This document shows positions 16,042 to 24,084 of a stretch of 52,502 nucleotides of DNA, piece after piece; position 1 is the first letter of the stretch, and each line of letters begins with the position of its first letter. The position numbers were made by a program, and so were the translations under genes. Under the pieces are notes generated by a model. It was not told the DNA's origin, made no database searches, and saw only the letters and a program-made list of their open reading frames with translations. The stretch lies in the NCBI GenBank assembly GCA_946402905.1, contig CAMIYC010000023.1, forward strand, positions 1 to 52,502. Direction: 5' to 3'. The DNA comes from an uncultured Prevotellaceae bacterium. Lineage in GTDB: Bacteria; Bacteroidota; Bacteroidia; Bacteroidales; Bacteroidaceae.

Positions 16042-17149
16042 CGTGTGCCTCCTTTAGTGTGACCTCGCCGTTCTCGACCTCGAAAATCTTGTAGTCGAAA
16101 GAGTAATGGCGTAATATCTTGTCCAGATGGTCGCGGTTGGTGTCGGTGATGAAAATCTGTCCGAAGTCATCGCCAGAGACCAGACTGACGATTTGCTCCA
16201 CTCGCTGGGCATCGAGTTTGTCGAAGATGTCGTCGAGCAGCAGAAGCGGCGTGGTGCGGCTGTTGGTGCGGCGGAGGAAGTCAAACTGTGCCAGTTTGAG
16301 TGCTATGGCAAAAGACTTGCTCTGCCCTTGGCTTCCCTCTTTTTTCATGGGATAGCCTCCGATGCGCAGGTCGAGGTCATCCCGGTGCACACCGTGGAGT
16401 GAATATCCCACTGCGCGGTCTTTCATCCTGTCACGCTGTATGACCTCGAGTAGCGGTCCGCGCTGACAGTGCGAGAGATAATCTACAGACACCTGTTCGC
16501 GGTTGTTGCAAATCTTCTGGTATATCTGTTGGAATACGGGCACAAATTCCTGCACGAACTGTTGACGCATGGCAAAGATCCGCTCACCCTCTGTGGCCAT
16601 CTGTTGCTCCCAGATGTCAAGCAGGGTGGGGTCGGGTTCCTCCTCCATTTTGAGCAGTGCATTGCGCTGTTGCAACGCCTTGTTGTAATTGTTGAGCGAA
16701 TGGATATACGAGGTGTCATACTGTGTGATGACCACATCCATCAGCCTGCGCCGCTCTTCGCTTCCTCCATCGATGATGAGCGTGTCGGCCGGCGAGACGA
16801 TGATCAGCGGCAGCAGTCCGATATGCTCAGAGAGTCGTCTGTATTCCTTTTTGTTGCGTTTGAAGTGCTTTTTCTGTCCGCGTTTCATCCCGCAGTAGAT
16901 GTGCTCCTCATCTCCGTGCTCGTTGTCATAGGCGCCCTCGATGACGAAGAAGTCGCAATCGTGTGTGATGACCTGCGAGTCGATGGCGTTGTATGCGCTT
17001 CGGCAGAAAGAGAGGAAGTAGACCGCGTCGAGGAAGTTGGTTTTCCCCATGCCATTGCTGCCGATGAAGCAGTTCATCTTGGGCGACAAGTCGATATTTG
17101 CCGCCAAGATGTTTTTGTAGTTCATGATGGATATACGTCTGAGTATCAT
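16028..17149 (-). CDS. recF: DNA replication and repair protein RecF
   Basis: 373 residues. An SMC-like ATPase that loads RecA at gaps together with RecO and RecR. Walker A GSNGMGKT (30-37), the ABC-type signature in KKEGSQGQSKSFAIALKLAQ, and Walker B PLLLLDDIFDKLD are all present, with FITDTNRDHL at the end. A full promoter from the repeat module (TAACTTTG at 17213-17206, minus strand) lies 57 nt before the ATG. Confidence 0.97.
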   Translation of the reverse strand: MILRRISIMNYKNILAANIDLSPKMNCFIGSNGMGKTNFLDAVYFLSFCRSAYNAIDSQVITHDCDFFVIEGAYDNEHGDEEHIYCGMKRGQKKHFKRNKKEYRRLSEHIGLLPLIIVSPADTLIIDGGSEERRRLMDVVITQYDTSYIHSLNNYNKALQQRNALLKMEEEPDPTLLDIWEQQMATEGERIFAMRQQFVQEFVPVFQQIYQKICNNREQVSVDYLSHCQRGPLLEVIQRDRMKDRAVGYSLHGVHRDDLDLRIGGYPMKKEGSQGQSKSFAIALKLAQFDFLRRTNSRTTPLLLLDDIFDKLDAQRVEQIVSLVSGDDFGQIFITDTNRDHLDKILRHYSFDYKIFEVENGEVTLKEAHDVQA

Positions 17150-17203
17150 TGAATATGCCTGCTTTTCCGATGTGGCTTTGGTGCGACATCTGCGCGATTA
17201 CGT

Positions 17204-17308
17204 GGCAAAGTTACGAAAAGTCGAGTGGAGAACAAAATGAATTCATTCATTTTTTATCCCGAGACGGAGTAACTTCGCCGCGTAGCGGCAAAGTTACGAA
17301 AAGTCGAG
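17204..17308 (-). promoter_or_regulatory. Promoter module, left inverted copy (recF)
   Basis: Read on the minus strand: TAACTTTGCC, inverted GGCGAAGTTAC (together a 13-bp stem with a 3-nt loop, 17269-17297), CTCCGTCTCGGGAT, an A-run, palindrome ATGAATTCAT, TTTTGTTCTCC, then TCGACTTTTCGTAACTTTGCC. The distal TTTG (17236-17233) is 19 nt from the proximal TAACTTTG (17213-17206), a canonical promoter. I count about 97 of 104 positions identical to the copy at 22187-22290, with nearly all differences in one 10-nt linker. Confidence 0.85.
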
Positions 17309-17365
17309 AGAAATAAGAAAGGAAAGATGGATTTTTCTTTTCTGTGGGGAGGGGGTGTAGCTGAG

Positions 17366-17386
17366 CTGGCGGATAAAATCCGCCAG
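17366..17386. other. Stable 9-bp hairpin
   Basis: CTGGCGGAT (17366-17374) and ATCCGCCAG (17378-17386) form a perfect stem with an AAA loop. No T-run follows on either strand, so this is not a classical terminator. It sits in the 17150-17527 gap between the recF promoter and the GT39-like gene. Confidence 0.5.
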
Positions 17387-17396
17387 ACAATGAACA

Positions 17397-17475
17397 AAGG
17401 GGGAGGGGTGGGAAGGTGGGGAGGTGGAAGGTGGGAAGGTGGAAGGTGGGAAGGGGGAAGGTGGAGGGGATGACA
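17397..17475 (+). repeat. Polypurine-like G-rich GGAAGGTGG repeat
   Basis: About 78 nt of almost only G, A and T on the plus strand, built of overlapping GGAAGGTGG units with runs of three to five G. It ends about 50 nt before the next start codon. Capable of G-quadruplex formation; also typical slippage-prone sequence. Confidence 0.7.
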
Positions 17476-17527
17476 CTTTTTAAGTGAAATATGGGTGTGC
17501 TTAAAGAATTTTCATTATTTTTGCATC

Positions 17528-19024
17528 ATGAAAGAACATGGCTGCAAGAGTGGTATATATAAAAAGGTGGGTGTATGGATGCTGTTCCTTTTGGCGGCAT
17601 GCTGCTTTGTGACTTTTTTTTCTTATTCCACGTCACCGGCTTATTCCGGCATCAGCGACAACCCCGACTCGGTGATTTTTCAGTTGATCGGCAAATACTG
17701 GAGCGAAGGGTATGTTCCCTATCAGTCTCTCTGGGACCTGAAGGGCCCGTATATCTTTTTGGTCAATGCTGTGGGCTACTGGCTTGTAGGGAGCAGGGTG
17801 GGGGTGTATCTCCTTCAGATTGTATCGCTTACGCTGACACTCTTTATCACCTATAAGACCCTGCGTCTTTCTTTCGGAGAGTGTCGTGCAATGATATGGA
17901 CACTCCTTGCGTTGATGCCCTTGTCGTATGTCTATGAAGGCGGCAACCTGACCGAAGAATATCTGCTGCCCTTCCTCACCTGGTCGTTTTATTATATCAT
18001 GCGATGGCTGTCGGAATATGAGAGGACTGGCGACGCCCGACACCGCCCCTGGTGGTGTGTCACCTATGGGGTGACGTTTGCTTTGTGCCTGTTTTCCCGT
18101 CTGACCAATGCACTTTCGCTCAGTGCGGCCATAGCCGTCATTGTTGTAGTCCTGCTGGTACGCAAAAAGCATTTTGCAAATTTTTTGATGAATATCGCCT
18201 GCTTTTTTGCTGGTTTTTTAGCGGTATGCTTACCATTTGTCATTTATTTTTGGAGCCATGGCGCATTGTCAGATATGTTGAACTCCACCCTGACAATCCC
18301 TTTCCTGTATGCACTTCATGCCTCGCAAAATATTTTTGACACGGGGATACACCATTTCCTGTTGAGCTATCTCCTGAGCATCGTGCTTCTGATCCTGGCG
18401 GTTGTCAGGGTATCAGGCGAACGGCGGCTCACAGCCCGTACCGGTCTGTGCCTCTTTTCTTCTCTCTTCCCGCTGTTGTGGTTTTGCCAGGGCAATGGCT
18501 ATGCCCACTACGGTATGACGGTCTTCCCGCTTTTCGCGTGGGTGGCCGTGGAGTTGCGCCGCCATCGCCAGATCTTTACTGTTGCTTTCTTAGTCCTTAC
18601 GCTTGCCGGTTTCGGCAGTAAAGTGCGTTATATGGGCACCATCAAAACATGGGAGAACCCCTCTGTGGCATCCTGCAGGGGTTTTCTGAGCCATGTGCCC
18701 CAAGTAGACTATACCTCATTCGTGGCCTATAATTGCGATCCGCATCTCTATTACGCTCTTGGCGTCCGTCCTGCATCCCGCTATTTCTGCCTGCAAGATT
18801 TCGTCGTGTCAAGAGCGCCCTTGCTGCGCGATCCGGTCGTCCGGTCGATGGAAGATGACCGCGTGCAATGGATTTTGCTCTCTTATGCCGATATGCCTCT
18901 TGACCAAGTGGTCATTCGAGCGGTGCTCAAGAGTGAATTTGTCGTGACAAAAGCAGACAAAGCCTTAAAATTGGTACTTTTCAGAAAAAAAACTGACGAA
19001 TATCGTCAAAAACCATCGTTTTAA
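17528..19024 (+). CDS. GT39-like (PMT/ArnT-type) integral membrane glycosyltransferase
   Basis: 498 residues from ATG 17528; GTG 17495 is in frame but upstream of the TATTTTTG box (17516-17523). About 10-11 predicted membrane helices begin with VGVWMLFLLAACCFVTFFS. The first periplasmic loop, GISDNPDSVIFQLIGKYWSEGYVPYQSLWDLKGP, has the acidic residues and the Y-D-x-KGP motif typical of GT-C dolichyl- or undecaprenyl-phosphate-sugar transferases. A soluble tail of about 110 residues closes it. Probably transfers a lipid-linked sugar to an envelope acceptor; donor and acceptor unknown. The -7 box ends 4 nt before ATG, suggesting a leaderless transcript. Confidence 0.7.
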   Translation: MKEHGCKSGIYKKVGVWMLFLLAACCFVTFFSYSTSPAYSGISDNPDSVIFQLIGKYWSEGYVPYQSLWDLKGPYIFLVNAVGYWLVGSRVGVYLLQIVSLTLTLFITYKTLRLSFGECRAMIWTLLALMPLSYVYEGGNLTEEYLLPFLTWSFYYIMRWLSEYERTGDARHRPWWCVTYGVTFALCLFSRLTNALSLSAAIAVIVVVLLVRKKHFANFLMNIACFFAGFLAVCLPFVIYFWSHGALSDMLNSTLTIPFLYALHASQNIFDTGIHHFLLSYLLSIVLLILAVVRVSGERRLTARTGLCLFSSLFPLLWFCQGNGYAHYGMTVFPLFAWVAVELRRHRQIFTVAFLVLTLAGFGSKVRYMGTIKTWENPSVASCRGFLSHVPQVDYTSFVAYNCDPHLYYALGVRPASRYFCLQDFVVSRAPLLRDPVVRSMEDDRVQWILLSYADMPLDQVVIRAVLKSEFVVTKADKALKLVLFRKKTDEYRQKPSF

Positions 19025-19079
19025 ATGTAAAAAAATCATAAATTGTTACATTCATGTTACAAAAATCATTTTTTTTTAT

Positions 19080-19087
19080 TATATTTG
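19080..19087 (+). promoter_or_regulatory. -7 promoter box TATATTTG for the AraC-DPP III run
   Basis: TATATTTG lies 49 nt before the ATG at 19137. Upstream, GTTAC occurs twice on the plus strand in a GTTACATTCATGTTAC arrangement. Confidence 0.55.
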
Positions 19088-19136
19088 CACAAACTCATTT
19101 TGTTTCGTACTATTAACCCAACAAAATCTGATAGAT

Positions 19137-19616
19137 ATGGCTAAGTATAACATTACTGAAAAGAAGGAAAAAGAGGCTGCTTATCGTAGCCTTGTCAGCC
19201 CTCGGCTGATGGACGAACTGAAGGAAAAGATCCTCGACATTGTTCTCATACAGAAGAAGTATAAGGACAAGGACTACTCTGCAAAAAAGCTCTCAGAAGA
19301 CTTAGGTACCAACACCCGCTACATTTCCGCTGTCGTGAATGTGCGTTTCCACCAGAATTATACCTCCTTTGTCAATAAATTCCGTATTGACGAGGCGATG
19401 ACTTTGCTGGTCGACCGTCGTTATCAGGATCTGAATATGGAAGACATCAGCAATATGGTGGGATTTGCCAACCGGCAGTCATTCTATGCTTCTTTCTACA
19501 AGATTAACGGAATCACCCCACGGGAGTATAAGATGAAGCACCTTGCTCAGCATCCTTCTTTGAAGGAGCCCAAGAAAGAGGGCAAAAGGGGCAGGAAACC
19601 CAAAATTGCAGTATAG
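19137..19616 (+). CDS. Stand-alone AraC-type HTH regulator
   Basis: 159 residues. Residues about 45-137 are a complete double helix-turn-helix of the AraC/XylS type: YSAKKLSEDLGTNTRYISAV, FVNKFRIDEAMTLL, MEDISNMVGFANRQSFYASF, GITPREYK. The N-terminal 44 residues are a charged helix and not a sugar-binding cupin, so no effector domain is present. A C-terminal basic tail, KRGRKPK, resembles an AT-hook. It lies 2 nt before the dipeptidyl peptidase III gene and is presumably co-transcribed. Confidence 0.85.
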   Translation: MAKYNITEKKEKEAAYRSLVSPRLMDELKEKILDIVLIQKKYKDKDYSAKKLSEDLGTNTRYISAVVNVRFHQNYTSFVNKFRIDEAMTLLVDRRYQDLNMEDISNMVGFANRQSFYASFYKINGITPREYKMKHLAQHPSLKEPKKEGKRGRKPKIAV

Positions 19617-19618
19617 TA

Positions 19619-21568
19619 ATGGATCCAGATTTTCGCTATGCCGGTGAGCGTTTTGCCGACTTGCAGATTTTAAGATACCGTCTGAATGGATTTGAGCGTC
19701 TGAGTGCTCTCCAGAAGCGATTTATTTTTTATCTTTCAAAAGCAACGCTCTCCGGTCGCGATATCACCTTCGACCAAATGGGAAGATACAACCTCCGCAT
19801 CAGGAAGCTGATGGAGGTTGTATATTCTTTGTTGTCCGGTCGTGATGATAGCGATGATTTCCACGCCCTGGAGGTTTATCTCAAGAGGATATGGTTTTCG
19901 AATGGCATCTATCACCATTATGGATGCGAGAAGATCATTCCCGGCTTCACTGTGTCCTATCTTGAGTCGGCCATCGCCGGTGTAGACCCTGCGTTGCTGC
20001 CGTTGCGTGAGGGTGAGACCATAGAGGACTTGAAGCGTGAACTGTTCCCTGTGATCTTCGACCCCGACATACTGCCCAAGCGTGTGAACCAGGCCGACGG
20101 TGAAGACCTTGTGCTGACCTCTGCCTGCAACTTCTATGAGGGCCTCACCCAGAAAGAAGTGGAAGACTATTATGCCGGCAAGAAAGACTCCGACGACGAG
20201 ACTCCTCCCTCCTGGGGCCTGAACAGTCGTCTGGTGCGCACCCAGGACGGGATTCAGGAGCAGGTGTGGTCGGCCCATGGGATGTATGGTCCGGCTATTC
20301 GGGAGATTGTGGGTTGGCTGCGTAAAGCTCGTGACGTGGCAGAGAGTGAAGAGCAGCGAGCTGTGATCGCCTCACTCATTGAATATTATGAGACGGGCGA
20401 CCTGCGCGTGTTCAATCGCTACTGTATCGAGTGGGTGCAGGCACATGAGGGCGACATCGACTTCATCAACGGCTTTATCGAAGTATATGGCGACCCCCTG
20501 GGCCTGAAAGGCACCTGGGAGGGCATCGTGGAATACAAGGACCTGGAGGCTACCAAGCGTACGCGCACCATCAGCGACCATGCCCAGTGGTTTGAAGACC
20601 ATTCTCCCGTCGACCCACGTTTCCGCAAGCCCGTGGTGAAGGGAGTCGTGGCCAATGTGGTATGTGCCGCTATGCTTGGCGGCGAGGAATATCCCTCGTC
20701 GGCTATCGGCATCAATCTGCCCAATGCAGACTGGATACGTGCCCGCTATGGCAGCAAGAGTGTGACGATCGGCAATCTGACCGAGGCTTACAACAAAGCC
20801 GCCCATGGCAATGGCTTCAAGGAAGAGTTTGTCATAGACAGTGCCACCCTCGCTCTGATCGAGCAGTATGGCGACCTCTGCGACGATCTGCACACCGACT
20901 TGCACGAGTGCCTGGGTCATGGCAGCGGCCAGCTGTTGCCCGGCACCGACCCCGACGCGCTCAAGGCCTATGGCAACACGATAGAGGAGGCGCGTGCCGA
21001 CCTCTTCGGCCTGTATTATATCGCCGACAAGAAATTGGTGGAGCTCGGGCTGCTTCCCGACGACCGGGCGTATCAGTCGCAATATTACACCTATTTGCTC
21101 AACGGCCTGCTCACCCAGCTTACGCGCATCCGTCGCGGTCATCAGATAGAAGAGGCCCACATGCGCAACCGCGCCCTGATAGCCCGCTGGGCCCTTGACC
21201 ATGGTGACGGAGCCGTGGAACTGGTGAAGCGTGACGGTAAGACCTTTGTGCGTGTCAACGACTATGCTCGTCTGCGTATGCTCTTTGCTCAGTTGCTCGC
21301 CGAGATACAGCGCATCAAGAGCGAGGGCGACTATGAAGCGGCCCGCCAGCTGGTAGAGAAATATGCCATCCATGTGGACGAGACGCTGCATGAGGAGATC
21401 CTCAGCCGATACGAGCGGCTCGACCTGGCTCCCTACAAGGGCTTTCTCAATCCGCGTATGGAGCCGGTGGTTGATACCAGTGGCGAGATAGTGGATGTGC
21501 GGCTCGACTATTCGGAGACTTTCACAGAGCAGATGATGCGATACTCCAGAGATTATTCCTTTTTATAA
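19619..21568 (+). CDS. Dipeptidyl peptidase III (M49)
   Basis: 649 residues, typical for bacterial DPP III. A zinc aminopeptidase that removes dipeptides from short peptides. The metal site HECLGH (429-434) and the second-helix EEARAD (456-461) with the essential Glu are present; bacterial members often have the HEXXGH form with an insertion of one residue compared with thermolysin. Other family blocks: WSAHGMYGPAIREIVGWLRK, DPLGLKGTWEGIVEYKD, VVCAAMLGGEEYPSSAIGINLPN. No signal peptide, so probably cytosolic. Followed after 5 nt by the AlkD-like gene. Confidence 0.93.
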   Translation: MDPDFRYAGERFADLQILRYRLNGFERLSALQKRFIFYLSKATLSGRDITFDQMGRYNLRIRKLMEVVYSLLSGRDDSDDFHALEVYLKRIWFSNGIYHHYGCEKIIPGFTVSYLESAIAGVDPALLPLREGETIEDLKRELFPVIFDPDILPKRVNQADGEDLVLTSACNFYEGLTQKEVEDYYAGKKDSDDETPPSWGLNSRLVRTQDGIQEQVWSAHGMYGPAIREIVGWLRKARDVAESEEQRAVIASLIEYYETGDLRVFNRYCIEWVQAHEGDIDFINGFIEVYGDPLGLKGTWEGIVEYKDLEATKRTRTISDHAQWFEDHSPVDPRFRKPVVKGVVANVVCAAMLGGEEYPSSAIGINLPNADWIRARYGSKSVTIGNLTEAYNKAAHGNGFKEEFVIDSATLALIEQYGDLCDDLHTDLHECLGHGSGQLLPGTDPDALKAYGNTIEEARADLFGLYYIADKKLVELGLLPDDRAYQSQYYTYLLNGLLTQLTRIRRGHQIEEAHMRNRALIARWALDHGDGAVELVKRDGKTFVRVNDYARLRMLFAQLLAEIQRIKSEGDYEAARQLVEKYAIHVDETLHEEILSRYERLDLAPYKGFLNPRMEPVVDTSGEIVDVRLDYSETFTEQMMRYSRDYSFL

Positions 21569-21573
21569 TAGGC

Positions 21574-22200
21574 ATGACGATGACAGAAGATATCAACGGA
21601 CGAGTCAAAGAAATCAAACAGTCGTTTCGCTTGCTGATGAACGGCGTGGCTTCTCACTCGATGCGTGAGAAGGGCCTGAACTACCATCTCAACTGGGGCG
21701 TTTCATTCACCGACTTGAAACAAATGGCCGCCACTTATGGCAAGGATTATCATCTGGCCATTGCGCTGTGGAAAGAGAATGTGAGAGAGTGCAAGATCCT
21801 CGCCACGCTCATCATGCCTCCAGAGGAGATGCCTCAGGAGATCGCTGAGTTGTGGATGGAACAGACCGACACACAAGAGATCGCCGAGATGCTGGCTTTC
21901 AACCTCCTGCAGTGGGTGGACTATGCACCGGCACTGGCCTTCGGCTGGATTTCCAGCGACCAGATGTGTCGTCAGGTAGCCGGCTATTCGATTATCTCCC
22001 GACTGTTGATGAAAGGTCAGACTCCGGACGTGAGAGGCATCAACGAGTTGATCGACCAGGCTGTCACAGCCCTCGACGACGGGTCTGTGGCGGTGCGGCA
22101 TGCGGCTTTCACTTGTCTGCAGCGACTTGCACAGGTGGATGAGGCTTATTATCAGATAGTCAGTGCCGCCATGCGGCAAAAAGGGGTCGACTTTTCGTAA
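21574..22200 (+). CDS. DNA alkylation repair (AlkD/HEAT)-like protein
   Basis: 208 residues, all helical. Alternating helices with conserved WGVSFTDLKQMAATYG, HLAIALWKENVRECKILATL and VRHAAFTCLQRLA resemble the HEAT-repeat DNA glycosylases AlkC/AlkD. The family WWDxxD motif is not obvious, so activity is doubtful. The last four codons and the TAA stop lie inside the repeated promoter module (22187 onward): the stop is the TAA of its first TAACTTTG. A module insertion may have changed the C-terminus. Confidence 0.62.
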   Translation: MTMTEDINGRVKEIKQSFRLLMNGVASHSMREKGLNYHLNWGVSFTDLKQMAATYGKDYHLAIALWKENVRECKILATLIMPPEEMPQEIAELWMEQTDTQEIAEMLAFNLLQWVDYAPALAFGWISSDQMCRQVAGYSIISRLLMKGQTPDVRGINELIDQAVTALDDGSVAVRHAAFTCLQRLAQVDEAYYQIVSAAMRQKGVDFS

Positions 22201-22290
22201 CTTTGGCTTTTCAAGGCGAAGTTACTCCGTCTCGGGATAAAAAATGAATGAATTCATTTTGTTCTCCTCTCGACTTTTCGTAACTTTGCC
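22187..22290 (+). promoter_or_regulatory. Promoter module, right copy (fur)
   Basis: Same architecture as the recF copy, in opposite orientation: TAACTTTG (22198-22205), inverted GGCGAAGTTAC (22215-22225), the ATGAATTCAT palindrome, TTTG (22258-22261), 19 nt, TAACTTTG (22281-22288). The proximal promoter lies 22 nt before the fur ATG. Confidence 0.85.
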
Positions 22291-22310
22291 AGCGATATTG
22301 CGATTGTGTC

Positions 22311-22808
22311 ATGGATGAGAGCGTCATGCAAAAAGTGAGGAGCACCCTCACGTCCTATCTTGAGGAGAATAATTGCCGTAAGACCCCCGAGAGGTTTGCC
22401 ATTCTCGAGGCTGTATATAGCATGAATGGACATTTCTCCCTCGAAGCGCTTGGCGACCAGATGGAGAAGAGCAATTTCCGGGTGAGCCGTGCCACGCTTT
22501 ACAATACCCTCCGCCTGTTTTCGAAGTTGCGGCTTGTGGTGAAACATCATTTCCTGCAAGGCACCATGTATGAGGCGAGTTTCCAGAATGGCAATCACTG
22601 CCATCAGATCTGCACGATCTGCGGTAAGGTAAAGGAGTTGAACAGCGCTGCATTCGCTCCCCTGATAGACGAGGTGAAGCTGCGGCGCTTTCATAAAGAC
22701 GGGTTCACCCTCTATTTTTACGGTATATGCAGCACCTGCCAGTCAAAGCTGTCGCGTGTGAAGAGCAAGAAGACGAACAGTAACAAAAAACCAAATATTA
22801 AGAAATGA
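22311..22808 (+). CDS. Fur family transcriptional regulator
   Basis: 165 residues. The N-terminal winged helix (NNCRKTPERFAILEAVYSM, HFSLEALGDQM, FRVSRATLYNTLRLFSKL) and the metal-binding dimer domain (NGNHCHQICTICGKVKEL, CSTC structural-zinc cysteines) are present. Iron, zinc or peroxide specificity cannot be told; the usual HHxHH sensing cluster is reduced. The C-terminal tail is Lys/Asn-rich. Its stop overlaps the purA ATG (ATGA), so Fur and purine/His-tRNA genes share a transcript starting at the module promoter. Confidence 0.92.
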   Translation: MDESVMQKVRSTLTSYLEENNCRKTPERFAILEAVYSMNGHFSLEALGDQMEKSNFRVSRATLYNTLRLFSKLRLVVKHHFLQGTMYEASFQNGNHCHQICTICGKVKELNSAAFAPLIDEVKLRRFHKDGFTLYFYGICSTCQSKLSRVKSKKTNSNKKPNIKK

Positions 22809-24079
22809 ATCATGGTAAAGCAGATGTCCTGCTCGGTTTGCAGTGGGGCGACGAAGGTAAAGGAAAAGTGGTAGACGTTCTTACACCGCATTATGACGTC
22901 ATCGCACGTTTTCAGGGCGGTCCCAATGCGGGTCACACTTTGGAGTTTGAGGGTCAGAAATATGTGTTGCGAAGCATTCCCTCAGGCATTTTCCAGGGTG
23001 GTAAAGTGAATGTCATCGGCAATGGTGTGGTGCTGGCCCCCGACCTGTTTATGGACGAGGCTATCGAGTTGGAGAAGAGCGGACATGAGCTTCGCTCCCG
23101 TCTTCATATCTCTCGCAAGGCCCATCTCATCATGCCTACTCACCGCCTGCTCGACGCTGCCCAGGAAGCCGCCAAAGGAAAGAGCAAAGTGGGCACCACG
23201 GGCAAAGGCATCGGCCCGACCTATACCGACAAGATCTCTCGCAACGGTTTGCGCGTAGGCGATATCTTTGATGGTTTCGAAGAGAAATACGCCGCCCACA
23301 AAGCCCGTCATGAGCAGATGCTGAAGTCGCTCAACTATACCGACTATGACATCACCGAGGTGGAGCAGAAGTGGATGAAAGGCATTGAGTATCTGCGTCA
23401 GTTCCCTATTGTCGACAGCGAGCATGAGATCAACGGTATGCTCAAGGCCGGCAAGAGCATCCTCTGCGAGGGCGCCCAGGGCACCATGCTCGACGTAGAC
23501 TTCGGCAGTTATCCCTTTGTGACCTCTTCCAACACGATCTGTGCAGGTGCTTGCACCGGTCTTGGCATCGGCCCCAATAAGATAGGCGACGTGTATGGCA
23601 TTATGAAGGCCTATTGCACCAGGGTGGGTGCCGGTCCTTTCCCGACAGAACTTTTTGACGAGACGGGTGCCGAGATACGCCGTCTGGGTCACGAGTATGG
23701 TGCGGTGACGGGTCGCGAGCGCCGTTGCGGCTGGATCGACCTGGTGGCTCTGCGCTATTCCATCATGGTGAACGGTGTGACCAAGCTGATCATGATGAAG
23801 AGCGACGTGCTCGATGCCTTTGACACCATCAAGGCCTGTGTGGCCTATCGTTACAAAGGTGAGCAGATCGACTACTTCCCCTACGACATCGAACAGGATA
23901 TCGAGCCTGTGTATGTGGAGATGCCCGGTTGGAAGACCGACATGACCTCCTTCACGTCGGAGAGCCAGTTTCCCAAGGCTTTCGCAGACTATATCTCATT
24001 CCTGGAGCAGCAGCTCGAGACACCTATCTGTATCATCTCCATCGGCCCCGACCGTGAGCAGACCATCATCAGAGGATAA
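22805..24079 (+). CDS. purA: Adenylosuccinate synthetase
   Basis: 424 residues, normal length. Converts IMP, aspartate and GTP to adenylosuccinate. Motifs: [14 protein letters not shown] (catalytic Asp and GTP P-loop), [54 protein letters not shown]-like [14 protein letters not shown] and GREROCGWID-type [13 protein letters not shown]. Cytosolic. It overlaps fur by 4 nt and precedes hisS by 5 nt. Confidence 0.98.
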   Translation: MNHGKADVLLGLQWGDEGKGKVVDVLTPHYDVIARFQGGPNAGHTLEFEGQKYVLRSIPSGIFQGGKVNVIGNGVVLAPDLFMDEAIELEKSGHELRSRLHISRKAHLIMPTHRLLDAAQEAAKGKSKVGTTGKGIGPTYTDKISRNGLRVGDIFDGFEEKYAAHKARHEQMLKSLNYTDYDITEVEQKWMKGIEYLRQFPIVDSEHEINGMLKAGKSILCEGAQGTMLDVDFGSYPFVTSSNTICAGACTGLGIGPNKIGDVYGIMKAYCTRVGAGPFPTELFDETGAEIRRLGHEYGAVTGRERRCGWIDLVALRYSIMVNGVTKLIMMKSDVLDAFDTIKACVAYRYKGEQIDYFPYDIEQDIEPVYVEMPGWKTDMTSFTSESQFPKAFADYISFLEQQLETPICIISIGPDREQTIIRG

Positions 24080-24084
24080 TCATC

